Shown here: positions 22,539-30,091 of the stretch, one piece after another
How positions within the stretch are numbered: position 1 is the stretch's first letter
Layout: every line of letters starts with the position of its first letter
Assembly (NCBI GenBank): GCA_022771185.1
Contig: JALFCJ010000236.1
Location: forward strand, 1-32,587
Length of the DNA stretch: 32,587 bases
Reading direction: 5' to 3'
Origin: Spirochaetales bacterium
Lineage (GTDB): Bacteria > Spirochaetota > Spirochaetia > Sphaerochaetales > Sphaerochaetaceae
Notes under the pieces: generated by a model
Told to the model about the DNA's origin: nothing
The model's input: the letters and a program-made list of their open reading frames with translations, nothing else
Database searches by the model: none
Made by a program: the position numbers and the translations under genes

Positions 22539-25500
22539 CTATGAAAACAGCTTGTATATAGCAGATGTTATTTTTTCCTTGCGCTTAAGCTTTTTTCTTT
22601 TTGTTTCCAGGGTATTCTTCAGGCCATTAGGCGTTTCATCCCCAAAGAATTCGTTTAGTTTTTCTGAAATACTATCAATCTCTGTGGTTTTTTTGGAAGA
22701 TTCTATCTCAAGAATTGTTTTCTGTTCTATTTCCCTAGACAGTGTTTTCTTGTATCTAAGACAATCCTCTAGACATTCTGAAACACCTTCAATAAATGCA
22801 TATTCTGAAATCGACTTTGTGATTTTATTAATTTCTGGAATTGTCTTGGCTGCCTTAACTGAAAGAATAGTATTGTTGAGTATCCGCTTTACCGCATTAA
22901 GAAAAGCTTCATCAAATATTTGTTTGTTTTCTGAATAGTAATCACACAATTGCCGACAAGCTTCGTCTTTTATTTCTATGCATCTTTGAATAGATGATGC
23001 AAGTAGGAGAGCTTCAATATAATTATTTTGGTATTGAAAATAAATATCGTTAATCTTTATCTCACATTCAGAGAATAAACTTTTGTATTCTGGTATGTCT
23101 AAGCATTCTTCTGCTATTTTGAGAATTTCAGAGCATTCATCCACAGACTCAGCTTTTTGAAGTTTCATTCGCAGAGATGGCAGATTACTGATTTTTATTT
23201 TTATTTGCTCTTCTTTCTTTTTAAGTTCCTGTTGTTTCTTTCGACAATCGGTGAAAAAGTCTTCGTATTCTGGTATGCCAATACAGTTTTCTGTCTTTCG
23301 CAGGAGTAATGAGCATGATCTTGAAGAGCATGCCATCTCTATTTGTCTGAACAATGAAGGAAGTTCACTGATTCTTTCCTCAATCCTTTTATTATTAATA
23401 TCCTTTAAAAGAATGGAAAGGGCATTTACTAATCTATGTTTTTCTTTCTCTTCTTTGCATTTCTGCAAAAATAATTGATTACAGATTTCCACATGTTTTT
23501 TTGCATCCGAATATGATAGTAGTTGTGAAAACTTTTGTGCTGCGATTAGATAATCTGTGCTACTCTTCGCATTTGTTTCACAGATTATTGCTTCCTGGTA
23601 TTGTATTGATTTTATCTTTGATAGATATAGCTGAATAAGTTCTGCGGTGTTAGGGTAATCAATTATTTCTGATAATGTTTCTATGATGTCATAGATTTGG
23701 CTAATAGAAAGCTTTTTATCTATCTGATTCTCTAGTCTCAAGTAATGATATTCCTGGATTTCAGAGTAATTGCTTATGATATCCATGTATATGGCATTGA
23801 GATAATTATCTAAACATCCTCCCCATTCCCCTAGGAAATTAGAGATTTCTTCTTCCAATTTCTGGATCTTTGGCTTTATTGATGTAATTGGAGAAAGAAA
23901 ACTTATTTGTAAACTATCAATAATCTTTTCAATTGATTTATAGTTTTTTCTTAAATCAAGACATAAATCGAGAATCTTAATGTAATGGCTAATATCTACA
24001 CCTTGTAATGGTCCAACTATTTTCAGCTGGTTTTTACAATCGTAGAAACATGATAGATCCTTTTCTAGCAAAGAAGAGGGAAAATTGCAGAAGAACTTAT
24101 AGATTGGAAAAACTGTTTGAATCATTTCGTATCGTTCTTCAATAGCATTCTTGAGAGATGCCAGCTGATTTGCCCAGAGAGTCCATGAAGTCTCACTTAA
24201 ATCTGATAGTCTTTGTAGTAGTAGAGAAAGATAATGAGGATTTATATCATTCAACAATCTATGCGGAAAGTTGTCCTTAATGAAATAACACAAGTCAGAG
24301 TTTGAAATATTAGATGAATCCAAGGTTTTCAGTCTGATGTTATTTAGTGAAGAGACCTTGCTCTTTATTTCAAGTACAACACTATAGTCATTAATGTATT
24401 GAATTGCATCTCTAAAGCAAGTCTGCACTTCAGGTAATATATTATATTGTGCAAAACTAGGCATGTTGTCTTTGAGCAAGATGTCTATTGCTTTTGAAGA
24501 GACTACGTTAGAATCGAATTTATAGTCCATTTTTGTTATGGTTCTGAATCTAGTAATGAATTGATTTAGAAAGCTATAAGCTTTTTCTGTACACTGAGGG
24601 CATACTTGTGGTTTACCATCTTCTAAAAGACTCTTCTTTTCAACATATTTATTACCACAACAAATACAATCTACATTGATATTATCTTTACAATTTTCGC
24701 ATATTTTTTCATTTTCAGATGCAGAAAAGAACTCTTCTCCGCAACGACGGCATTTATGATTATATAGTTTCTTGCCAAGTACCATATCTTTTGTACATAT
24801 GGGTAGTCCTTTATTTATTGTGAATGGTATTTGAGATTTACAAAACAGACATTCGTGTATTTTACCTTTCTCAAACCAATATGGATAAGATGTTGGCAAC
24901 AATTGTCCAAAACTTGATCCTTGTTTCGATAGAAATGAAAAGTCGTCCATGTAGCGACTGAAAGCAGAAACCCATTCCTTTAGGTTTGGTCTATTTCGCC
25001 TATTATTGTCAAATGATGTAAAAGCCCTGACAAAGAGTCTTCTTATATATACAGGAAGATTCCCCCAAATATACATGGACGGCCCAATAGGAACGGAATC
25101 CTGCACAGTACCATCTATATTGTAAGAAAAGAAGTATTTCTGTTCTTTTTCTTCGTTTTCGGGAAGTTCCCTATGATTAAAATAGTTGATATCGAGAAAC
25201 AGAATCTTAAAAAAAAGAGCTGCTGCAGAAAATCTTTCTCCATAGATATCTCTGAGAAAGTTATTAAACTTCCTGCCTTCCCACTCTGGAGGTGTTAAAT
25301 CCGGTGTTCCTACAGGACAAGGAAACTCATCAATTTGGAAGCTATCGACGTCTACTATATATACTTTATAATCTTCAGTAATCAAGAAGTTTTCTGGCTT
25401 TAAGTCCCCAACCAATACTTGATGATTTTCTACGTTACTTAGAGAAGAAAGGATTTGTGCTATCTGAAGGCATATGGAAACCAGTTCCTTCCTATTATAA

Positions 25501-25907
25501 GCAGTATTTGTTCTGGTAGAAATGGAAAGAAGGATATCTCCCAATGATACTGTATTTTTTATGTACTCCATTGAGAAGCCTATTATTTCTTCTTTTCTAC
25601 TGTCATAGCACAGTTTTTTAGGTGAACAAATGCACGGGTGAACTTTTGAAAGATCTAGACTCTTTATCAATTCTAATTTCTTCTGCTTTCTCACTGTAAG
25701 GAGTTGATTGAAATCACCATCAACATGATATATTTTTGCAACACTGTTTGTGTCTTCTTTTATCCTATAAATAGTACCCTCTGCACCAGAAGATATCATT
25801 TCACAAAGTGTTAACAGTCTATTGTCTATAGATATATGATTGTCTGATTGGAATGATTTTGATATTGGCACTATGGTATCTGGGATATTTGTAGTTGAAA
25901 AAACCAT
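22539..25907 (-). CDS. Protein kinase with zinc ribbons and long helical C-terminus (TerY-P triad kinase-like)
   Basis: The 1,122-residue protein starts with a kinase domain (about 30-320): glycine loop S-S-G-A-E-G-T-I-Y (39-47), catalytic lysine K58 in V-A-K-I-Y, catalytic loop G-D-L-K-P-E-N (167-173) and metal aspartate D186 in V-D-V-D-S-F-Q. The P-P-E-W-E-G segment ends the activation loop. Cysteine pairs follow at 353/356, 386/389, 403/406, 414/417 and 436/439, giving two or three zinc ribbons. The remaining 680 residues are predicted helical, with repeated S-x-L-P-S-L type segments. No membrane segment is seen. It is divergent from a VWA gene and a PP2C gene, the same three components as the TerY-P triad. 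It is more A+T-rich than the flanking operons. E. coli YegI is a possible relative. Its target proteins are unknown. Confidence 0.8.
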   Translation of the reverse strand: MVFSTTNIPDTIVPISKSFQSDNHISIDNRLLTLCEMISSGAEGTIYRIKEDTNSVAKIYHVDGDFNQLLTVRKQKKLELIKSLDLSKVHPCICSPKKLCYDSRKEEIIGFSMEYIKNTVSLGDILLSISTRTNTAYNRKELVSICLQIAQILSSLSNVENHQVLVGDLKPENFLITEDYKVYIVDVDSFQIDEFPCPVGTPDLTPPEWEGRKFNNFLRDIYGERFSAAALFFKILFLDINYFNHRELPENEEKEQKYFFSYNIDGTVQDSVPIGPSMYIWGNLPVYIRRLFVRAFTSFDNNRRNRPNLKEWVSAFSRYMDDFSFLSKQGSSFGQLLPTSYPYWFEKGKIHECLFCKSQIPFTINKGLPICTKDMVLGKKLYNHKCRRCGEEFFSASENEKICENCKDNINVDCICCGNKYVEKKSLLEDGKPQVCPQCTEKAYSFLNQFITRFRTITKMDYKFDSNVVSSKAIDILLKDNMPSFAQYNILPEVQTCFRDAIQYINDYSVVLEIKSKVSSLNNIRLKTLDSSNISNSDLCYFIKDNFPHRLLNDINPHYLSLLLQRLSDLSETSWTLWANQLASLKNAIEERYEMIQTVFPIYKFFCNFPSSLLEKDLSCFYDCKNQLKIVGPLQGVDISHYIKILDLCLDLRKNYKSIEKIIDSLQISFLSPITSIKPKIQKLEEEISNFLGEWGGCLDNYLNAIYMDIISNYSEIQEYHYLRLENQIDKKLSISQIYDIIETLSEIIDYPNTAELIQLYLSKIKSIQYQEAIICETNAKSSTDYLIAAQKFSQLLSYSDAKKHVEICNQLFLQKCKEEKEKHRLVNALSILLKDINNKRIEERISELPSLFRQIEMACSSRSCSLLLRKTENCIGIPEYEDFFTDCRKKQQELKKKEEQIKIKISNLPSLRMKLQKAESVDECSEILKIAEECLDIPEYKSLFSECEIKINDIYFQYQNNYIEALLLASSIQRCIEIKDEACRQLCDYYSENKQIFDEAFLNAVKRILNNTILSVKAAKTIPEINKITKSISEYAFIEGVSECLEDCLRYKKTLSREIEQKTILEIESSKKTTEIDSISEKLNEFFGDETPNGLKNTLETKRKKLKRKEKITSAIYKLFS

Positions 25908-25947
25908 AGTGTTTGCCCCCGCTTATTAGATTATCACTCTTTACAGT

Positions 25948-25982
25948 ATTATAGGTCATAAATACTTTTTTTGCCCTATAAT
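25948..25982. promoter_or_regulatory. Back-to-back promoters of the kinase and VWA genes
   Basis: TATAAT occurs on the plus strand at 25977-25982 and on the minus strand at 25953-25948, within the 101-bp gap between the two starts. The -35 regions are weak and each overlaps the neighbourhood of the opposite -10 box, so the promoters should compete or share a regulator. Ribosome sites GGGGG (kinase) and AAGGAG (VWA) support the starts. Confidence 0.5.
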
Positions 25983-26008
25983 ATGAAGATAGTTTTGAAG
26001 GAGTAACA

Positions 26009-26773
26009 ATGCATACTAATCTAGACCAGAGTTTTATTGAATCACTTATTTCTAACCCGACGGACAGAGTACCTGTCTGTTTTTGTCTGGATTCAAGTTA
26101 TTCTATGTGGCAAGTTGTATCAGGTGAAACAACTCCTACGGGGAAAACGACTGAAGAAATTGATGGTGTTGTTTGGAATATAGTTTCTGGAGGTGTTAGT
26201 AGGTATTCCTTAATGTACAAGGGAATCATGGAATTCATTGACATGATAAAGGAGGAGCCAAGAGCACGCGCCTCAGTAGAATTATTTGTTGTTTCTTTTT
26301 CTGACAAAGCAGATTGTGTGGTTAGATGTGCATCTGTCGATAGTTTTTCTTTTCCTGATTTCGAAAAAGGAAGAAATACAAATATCGCTGCAGGCATTAA
26401 TCTTTCTTTAGATATTCTAGAAGAGAGAAAGAGTCAGTATAAACAGGTCGGAGTAAAATACTACCAGCCGATACTGGTTGTTATATCAGACGGAAATAAT
26501 AATGTTGATAATGATGCATACGAGATGGCTAAGAAAAGAATTCATGAATTAGAGAGAAATCGTAAACTGACAACCCTTGTTATATCCTGTGATGAAGATA
26601 GTAATATCAAAGAATTGGACAGCATAAGTTCTTCTGGTGAATCATTGAAGATAACTCACGATAAGATTGAATCATTTTTCTATTGGCTGAGTAGAAGTGT
26701 GTCCAGTTATTCAAAGGGAACGATAGAAAAAGTTACTATGAAGAAGAACAAAACGGAAAAAATTATACTATGA
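26009..26773 (+). CDS. von Willebrand A domain protein (TerY-like)
   Basis: The 254-residue cytosolic protein is nearly all VWA domain with an intact metal (MIDAS) site: D28-x-S30-x-S32 in L-D-S-S-Y-S-M, T124 in R-N-T-N-I-A-A-G, and D161 in V-V-I-S-D-G-N-N-N. The G-R-N-T-N-I-A-A-G-I pattern and the small size fit TerY/YegL-type proteins. AAGGAG lies 6 nt before the ATG. Its last bases overlap the PP2C start as A-T-G-A, so the two are made together. It probably acts as a metal-dependent binding hub for the kinase and phosphatase (known theme for the family; target not known). Confidence 0.85.
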   Translation: MHTNLDQSFIESLISNPTDRVPVCFCLDSSYSMWQVVSGETTPTGKTTEEIDGVVWNIVSGGVSRYSLMYKGIMEFIDMIKEEPRARASVELFVVSFSDKADCVVRCASVDSFSFPDFEKGRNTNIAAGINLSLDILEERKSQYKQVGVKYYQPILVVISDGNNNVDNDAYEMAKKRIHELERNRKLTTLVISCDEDSNIKELDSISSSGESLKITHDKIESFFYWLSRSVSSYSKGTIEKVTMKKNKTEKIIL

Positions 26774-27510
26774 AGAATGTTATTTCTTTATGCAGCTCGC
26801 AAATAGGGAGTGCTCATATAAAGGGAAATATACCTTGCCAGGATTATGCATATACCATTCGAAAGAATGGCTGTAGTTGTATTTCTGTTGCTGATGGTGC
26901 AGGATCTGCGAAAAAAGCAGAAATAGGGGCACGCGTTGTTGCTACTGTTCTGACAAAATATATTGCTTTACACTTTTATCGTATTCATAATCTGGCTAAT
27001 CGTGGTCAAGCTACAAAAGTGCTGGTGGAAGAAGCCCGAAAAGCTATTACAAAGATAATGGCAGAGGGCGACTTGATTGAAGACTATAATACTACTTTTA
27101 TGGCAATAGCAGTAAAAGAAAAACAATGTATTGTCGTACATATTGGTGATGGGCTTACAGGATTTGAAAAAGATGGGAAAGTGGGGATAATTACATATCC
27201 AATGAATGGAGAGTATGCTAATACTACATATTTCATTACAGAGGATAATGCGGAATATATGATGCAGTGTAGATTGGTAGAATTGAAGTCAAAAAGTATT
27301 CGTCTGTTCTGCCTTTCAGATGGTTCAGCTGATCTTTATTATAATTCGGTTTTTGGTCTTCGAAACACTAATTCTCTTGTCTATTGTTTTAAGGAAATCG
27401 AGGAGTGTGAGAATCAGACTGAGAGATTAGGATGTCTGGAAAGATTATTGGGATATATATCTCCAAGGTTTACTGCCGATGATTGTTCCATAAGTGTCAT
27501 GTCGTTGTAA
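26770..27510 (+). CDS. PP2C-family protein phosphatase
   Basis: The 246-residue phosphatase has the metal-binding aspartates of the PPM/PP2C family in C-Q-D-Y (D25), V-A-D-G-A-G-S (D42), L-S-D-G-S-A-D and the C-terminal F-T-A-D-D-C-S, plus the core strand V-V-H-I-G-D-G. It is short and lacks membrane or sensor domains. It starts inside the stop of the VWA gene, so translation is coupled. It would remove phosphate groups added by the divergent kinase and so switch the module back. YegK/TerY-P phosphatases are the closest match I can name. Confidence 0.87.
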   Translation: MKNVISLCSSQIGSAHIKGNIPCQDYAYTIRKNGCSCISVADGAGSAKKAEIGARVVATVLTKYIALHFYRIHNLANRGQATKVLVEEARKAITKIMAEGDLIEDYNTTFMAIAVKEKQCIVVHIGDGLTGFEKDGKVGIITYPMNGEYANTTYFITEDNAEYMMQCRLVELKSKSIRLFCLSDGSADLYYNSVFGLRNTNSLVYCFKEIEECENQTERLGCLERLLGYISPRFTADDCSISVMSL

Positions 27511-27698
27511 ACATATGGTTTAACGTGACAGATGATATTCTGAAGTAAGCAACATATGTCATTTGAAAAGTTCTTTTTATGAGAAACATACATGGCTTGT
27601 TATGAAGTTGTTCAGTGTCCTTTGCGACTTGAATGACCAGTATCATCAGGTAACATCATTTGAGGATCTTCTGGATAAGATAAGCTAGAGTACAGACC
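27511..27698. other. Intergenic stretch after the phosphatase gene
   Basis: No convincing gene is present. A plus-strand frame of 28 codons from ATG 27602 to TAG 27688 (L-F-S-V-L-C-D-L-N-D-Q-Y-H) stays open upstream to 27536 and could be a worn gene remnant, but it has no ribosome site and I cannot name a source. Confidence 0.35.
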
Positions 27699-27845
27699 CA
27701 AAAGGCCCGTGTTGACAAAACGTTGACAAAATGTTGACTAAACGTTGACAGATTTTGATTCAACTATCATGCAACTATTATGTTGCTGTTTTGAAGCTAT
27801 TTTGTTACTATACAGCAACTAAGTTGAAACAATGAGGGCCTTTTG
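27699..27845. repeat. 11-bp phased repeat array bracketed by 10-bp inverted repeats
   Basis: CAAAAGGCCC (27699-27708) and GGGCCTTTTG (27836-27845) are perfect inverted copies. Between them about 11 units of exactly 11 bp run from 27711 to 27831. The first four are near-identical (GTTGACAAAAC, GTTGACAAAAT, GTTGACTAAAC, GTTGACAGATT). The next ones (for example ATCATGCAACT, ATTATGTTGCT, ATACAGCAACT) keep the register but show the motif in reverse orientation and more loosely. The spacing is about one helix turn. Unit length and contiguity exclude CRISPR. It may be a protein-binding array, such as recombinase arm sites or a regulator site. Confidence 0.8.
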
Positions 27846-27857
27846 AGAGGTAAAAAA

Positions 27858-27914
27858 GGGCGTCGATTAAAACTGCAAAACCGTTTTTCATCGGTCCAAA
27901 TCCGATCGGCACCT
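27858..27914 (+). pseudogene. 3' half of a tRNA-Cys gene
   Basis: The sequence keeps GGCGTCG, a CTGCAAA anticodon loop (GCA, Cys), an intact T arm (ATCGG-TCCAAAT-CCGAT), the acceptor strand CGGCACC and the U73 discriminator characteristic of tRNA-Cys. The matching 5' acceptor strand (GGTGCCG) and a proper D arm are absent, and the anticodon stem does not pair, so it is not a working tRNA. A terminator follows 5 bp later as for a real tRNA gene. The 5' side is replaced by the 11-bp repeat element, which suggests a broken integration site. Confidence 0.6.
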
Positions 27915-27918
27915 CTAG

Positions 27919-27947
27919 TACTCTCTCTTAAACGGGAGAGTATTTTT
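27919..27947 (+). terminator. Terminator after the tRNA-Cys remnant
   Basis: TACTCTC (27919-27925) and GAGAGTA (27936-27942) form a 7-bp stem followed by TTTTT on the plus strand. It may also end the VWA-PP2C transcript. Confidence 0.75.
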
Positions 27948-28043
27948 ATTAAGCTTTTCTCCTCTATTCTTTTCATTCGACATATACCTCTGATTCTTTA
28001 AAGACGCAAAGAAAAGGGTTAAACTCTCCTTCAGAGGATAAAA

Positions 28044-29324
28044 ATGGACAGTTTTGAAGAAAAAGCTCTCAGCTATCACAGCTCCGGAAAACCGGGAAAG
28101 GTTACGGTAGTTCCTTCCAAGCCCTGTAAAAGTGCAGAGGATCTTTCTCTTGCATATACCCCAGGAGTGGCGAAGGCCGTATTGAAAATCGCAGATAATC
28201 CACAGGACGCATACCGCTACACCTCCAAGGGAAATCTTGTTGCAGTGATTTCCAATGGTACGGCAATCCTTGGACTTGGAAACCGCGGGGCACTGGCTTC
28301 TAAGCCTGTGATGGAGGGTAAGGGAGTTCTCTTTAAGCGTTTTGCTGATATTGATGTCTTTGATTTGGAAATTGATGAGAAGGATCCAGATAAGTTCATT
28401 GATATCGTTGCGTCTCTTTCTCCAACTTTTGGAGGAATAAATCTTGAAGATATTAAGGGGCCGGAATGCTTCTATATTGAGACTGAACTGAAAAAACGTT
28501 GTCCGATTCCAGTCTTCCATGACGATCAGCACGGAACGGCAATCATTGCCTCTGCAGCTCTTTTGAATGCTGCAGAGATTGTAGGAAAGAAGCTTGAGGA
28601 CATGAAGGTCGTGTTTTCTGGCGCAGGTGCTGCTGGATGCTCATGTGCCAGGATGTTCCTGAAAATGGGCGTGAGGAAAGAAAACCTCGTCATGACAGAT
28701 ATCGACGGCGTCATTTATAAGGGAAGACCGAATATGAACCCAGTTCATGAAGAGCTGGCTACAGCTTCTCCTGCTAGGACTCTCCGGGAGGCTATTGTAG
28801 GAGCCGATATGTTTATGGGCGTATCAGCAACGGGCCTTCTTAAGCCAGATATGCTTCTTTCCATGGCCAAGGACCCAATTGTCTTTGCTATGGCAAACCC
28901 TGACCCCGAGATTACATATGAGGAAGCAATGGCTACAAGAGACGATGTGATTATGGGAACAGGACGCTCTGATTATCCTAACCAAATCAATAATATCCTG
29001 GGCTTCCCATTCATCTTCCGTGGTGCTCTGGATGTACGAGCAACAGAGATAACAGAGAATATGAAGGCTGCTGCTGCAAGAGCTCTTGCTTCTCTTGCTA
29101 AAGAGCCTGTACCGGAAGAGGTAAAGAAGGCTTATGGAGGAAAGGAATTCTCCTTCGGAAGAGATTATATTGTTCCTAAGCCCTTTGATCCGAGAGTAAT
29201 CGAGAGAGAGGCTGTGGCAGTTGCAAGGGCTGCGGTGGAGGATGGCGTTGCTCAGGAGCCTATTACAGATTGGGATGGATACGTAATGGAGCTCAGAGAG
29301 AGAATGAAGAGCTACTGGGAATAG
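28044..29324 (+). CDS. Malic enzyme (oxaloacetate-decarboxylating malate dehydrogenase)
   Basis: The 426-residue protein is a short bacterial malic enzyme converting malate to pyruvate and CO2 with reduction of NAD or NADP. Visible residues are Y38 in A-Y-T-P-G-V, the catalytic lysine in K-P-V-M-E-G-K (87-93), metal ligands E-D at 135-136 and D160-D161 in F-H-D-D-Q-H-G-T, and the Rossmann motif G-A-G-A-A-G. It lacks the phosphotransacetylase-like tail of MaeB. GAGG lies 6-8 nt before the ATG. Base use returns to that of the core genes. It is flanked by terminators on both sides, so it is probably a single-gene unit. The cofactor preference is not readable by eye. Confidence 0.93.
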   Translation: MDSFEEKALSYHSSGKPGKVTVVPSKPCKSAEDLSLAYTPGVAKAVLKIADNPQDAYRYTSKGNLVAVISNGTAILGLGNRGALASKPVMEGKGVLFKRFADIDVFDLEIDEKDPDKFIDIVASLSPTFGGINLEDIKGPECFYIETELKKRCPIPVFHDDQHGTAIIASAALLNAAEIVGKKLEDMKVVFSGAGAAGCSCARMFLKMGVRKENLVMTDIDGVIYKGRPNMNPVHEELATASPARTLREAIVGADMFMGVSATGLLKPDMLLSMAKDPIVFAMANPDPEITYEEAMATRDDVIMGTGRSDYPNQINNILGFPFIFRGALDVRATEITENMKAAAARALASLAKEPVPEEVKKAYGGKEFSFGRDYIVPKPFDPRVIEREAVAVARAAVEDGVAQEPITDWDGYVMELRERMKSYWE

Positions 29325-29381
29325 GGGCTAATAATCCTTTGTTATCGCATGAAGCGTCTGAAAAAATTAGCTTTGAAATAT

Positions 29382-29407
29382 GCCGCCGGTGTTTTTCACT
29401 CGGCGGC
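29382..29407. terminator. Bidirectional hairpin between malic enzyme and the convergent small gene
   Basis: GCCGCCG (29382-29388) and CGGCGGC (29401-29407) form a strong 7-bp stem with an inner GTG/CAC pair. T-rich sequence follows on the plus strand, and only ATATTTC follows on the minus strand. It separates two converging genes. Confidence 0.75.
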
Positions 29408-29419
29408 TTACCTTTTCTT

Positions 29420-30007
29420 TTAGCTGAGAGCTTCCTTCAGCTGATTCTTTGCGTCATCAAGTGCTTCCTGATATTGATCTCTCAGCCTCTCCAGATATTG
29501 GTTTGCAACCTTTCTGTATTCTTTATCATTCTCAAGAGAAAGGTGCGGGGCCTCTCCATATTGTGCTCTTAGCTTTTCTTCCTTCTCTCTCAGCATAGGT
29601 TCAAACTGCTCCTTAAGCTGATTCATCAGCTGTTCTCTATGCACAGGGTACTGAGCGATATGGGCCAGAACCTGACCGAGGAAATCCTGTATTTCATCTC
29701 CTGACGGAACAGCAATAGAAAGAAGGAAGCTCAGTCTTTGAGCCTTCTTATCATCGCTCTTCTCCTCCTGAGGAAGGGAAAGGGCGTTGATGATTGTCTG
29801 ACCCAGCGCCACCCTTTTGTCATCGCTTCCATACTGAAGGAGCTTTTCTCTAGTACTCTCTTCTGTATCCTCGTCTGAGAGAAGGTAGGCTCCAGCGATT
29901 TTTCTGATTGCCTCTATATTTGCACTGTGTCTAATCTTTTCTGCATCAACCTCGATATTTTCTGTCCTTTCAAGTGCTATTTCCCATGCGCTTTTGATTC
30001 TGCCCAT
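29420..30007 (-). CDS. Conserved hypothetical coiled-coil protein
   Basis: I do not recognise a function. The 195-residue soluble protein starts M-G-R-I-K-S-A-W-E-I-A-L-E-R-T-E and is charged and mostly helical, with a likely coiled coil over its last 80 residues (R-E-Q-L-M-N-Q-L-K-E-Q-F, then Y-L-E-R-L-R-D-Q-Y-Q-E-A). There is no signal peptide or membrane helix. The ATG at 30007 has GGAGG 6 nt upstream; the longer frame to 30037 does not. The N-terminal motif resembles a small uncharacterised protein that I associate with spirochaetes, but I cannot confirm the family name. It lies 84 bp downstream of the ABC-F gene on the same strand and may share its transcript. Confidence 0.75.
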   Translation of the reverse strand: MGRIKSAWEIALERTENIEVDAEKIRHSANIEAIRKIAGAYLLSDEDTEESTREKLLQYGSDDKRVALGQTIINALSLPQEEKSDDKKAQRLSFLLSIAVPSGDEIQDFLGQVLAHIAQYPVHREQLMNQLKEQFEPMLREKEEKLRAQYGEAPHLSLENDKEYRKVANQYLERLRDQYQEALDDAKNQLKEALS

Positions 30008-30039
30008 AATGCCCTCCGTCGATATGATAATAACCATAA

Positions 30040-30086
30040 AATCCTTCAGAGTTAAGAAAGCTTAGATACTCTCCTTTTGAAGGATT
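30040..30086 (-). terminator. Hairpin between the ABC-F gene and the small coiled-coil gene
   Basis: AATCCTTC/GAAGGATT is a perfect 8-bp inverted repeat with an inner AGAGT/ACTCT pairing. A short TTAT follows on the minus strand, so this may be a partial terminator that lowers expression of the downstream gene. Confidence 0.45.
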
Positions 30087-30091
30087 GCCTT

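Noticed and set aside
22465..22938. 157-residue plus-strand frame
   Set aside because: It is antisense to the kinase C-terminus, with low-complexity Ser/Phe/Leu composition typical of a shadow frame.
27711..27831. CRISPR-like direct repeats
   Set aside because: Units are only 11 bp and contiguous, with no unique spacers and no cas genes.
27858..27914. Functional tRNA-Cys
   Set aside because: No 5' acceptor strand pairs with CGGCACC, and neither the D arm nor the anticodon stem can form.
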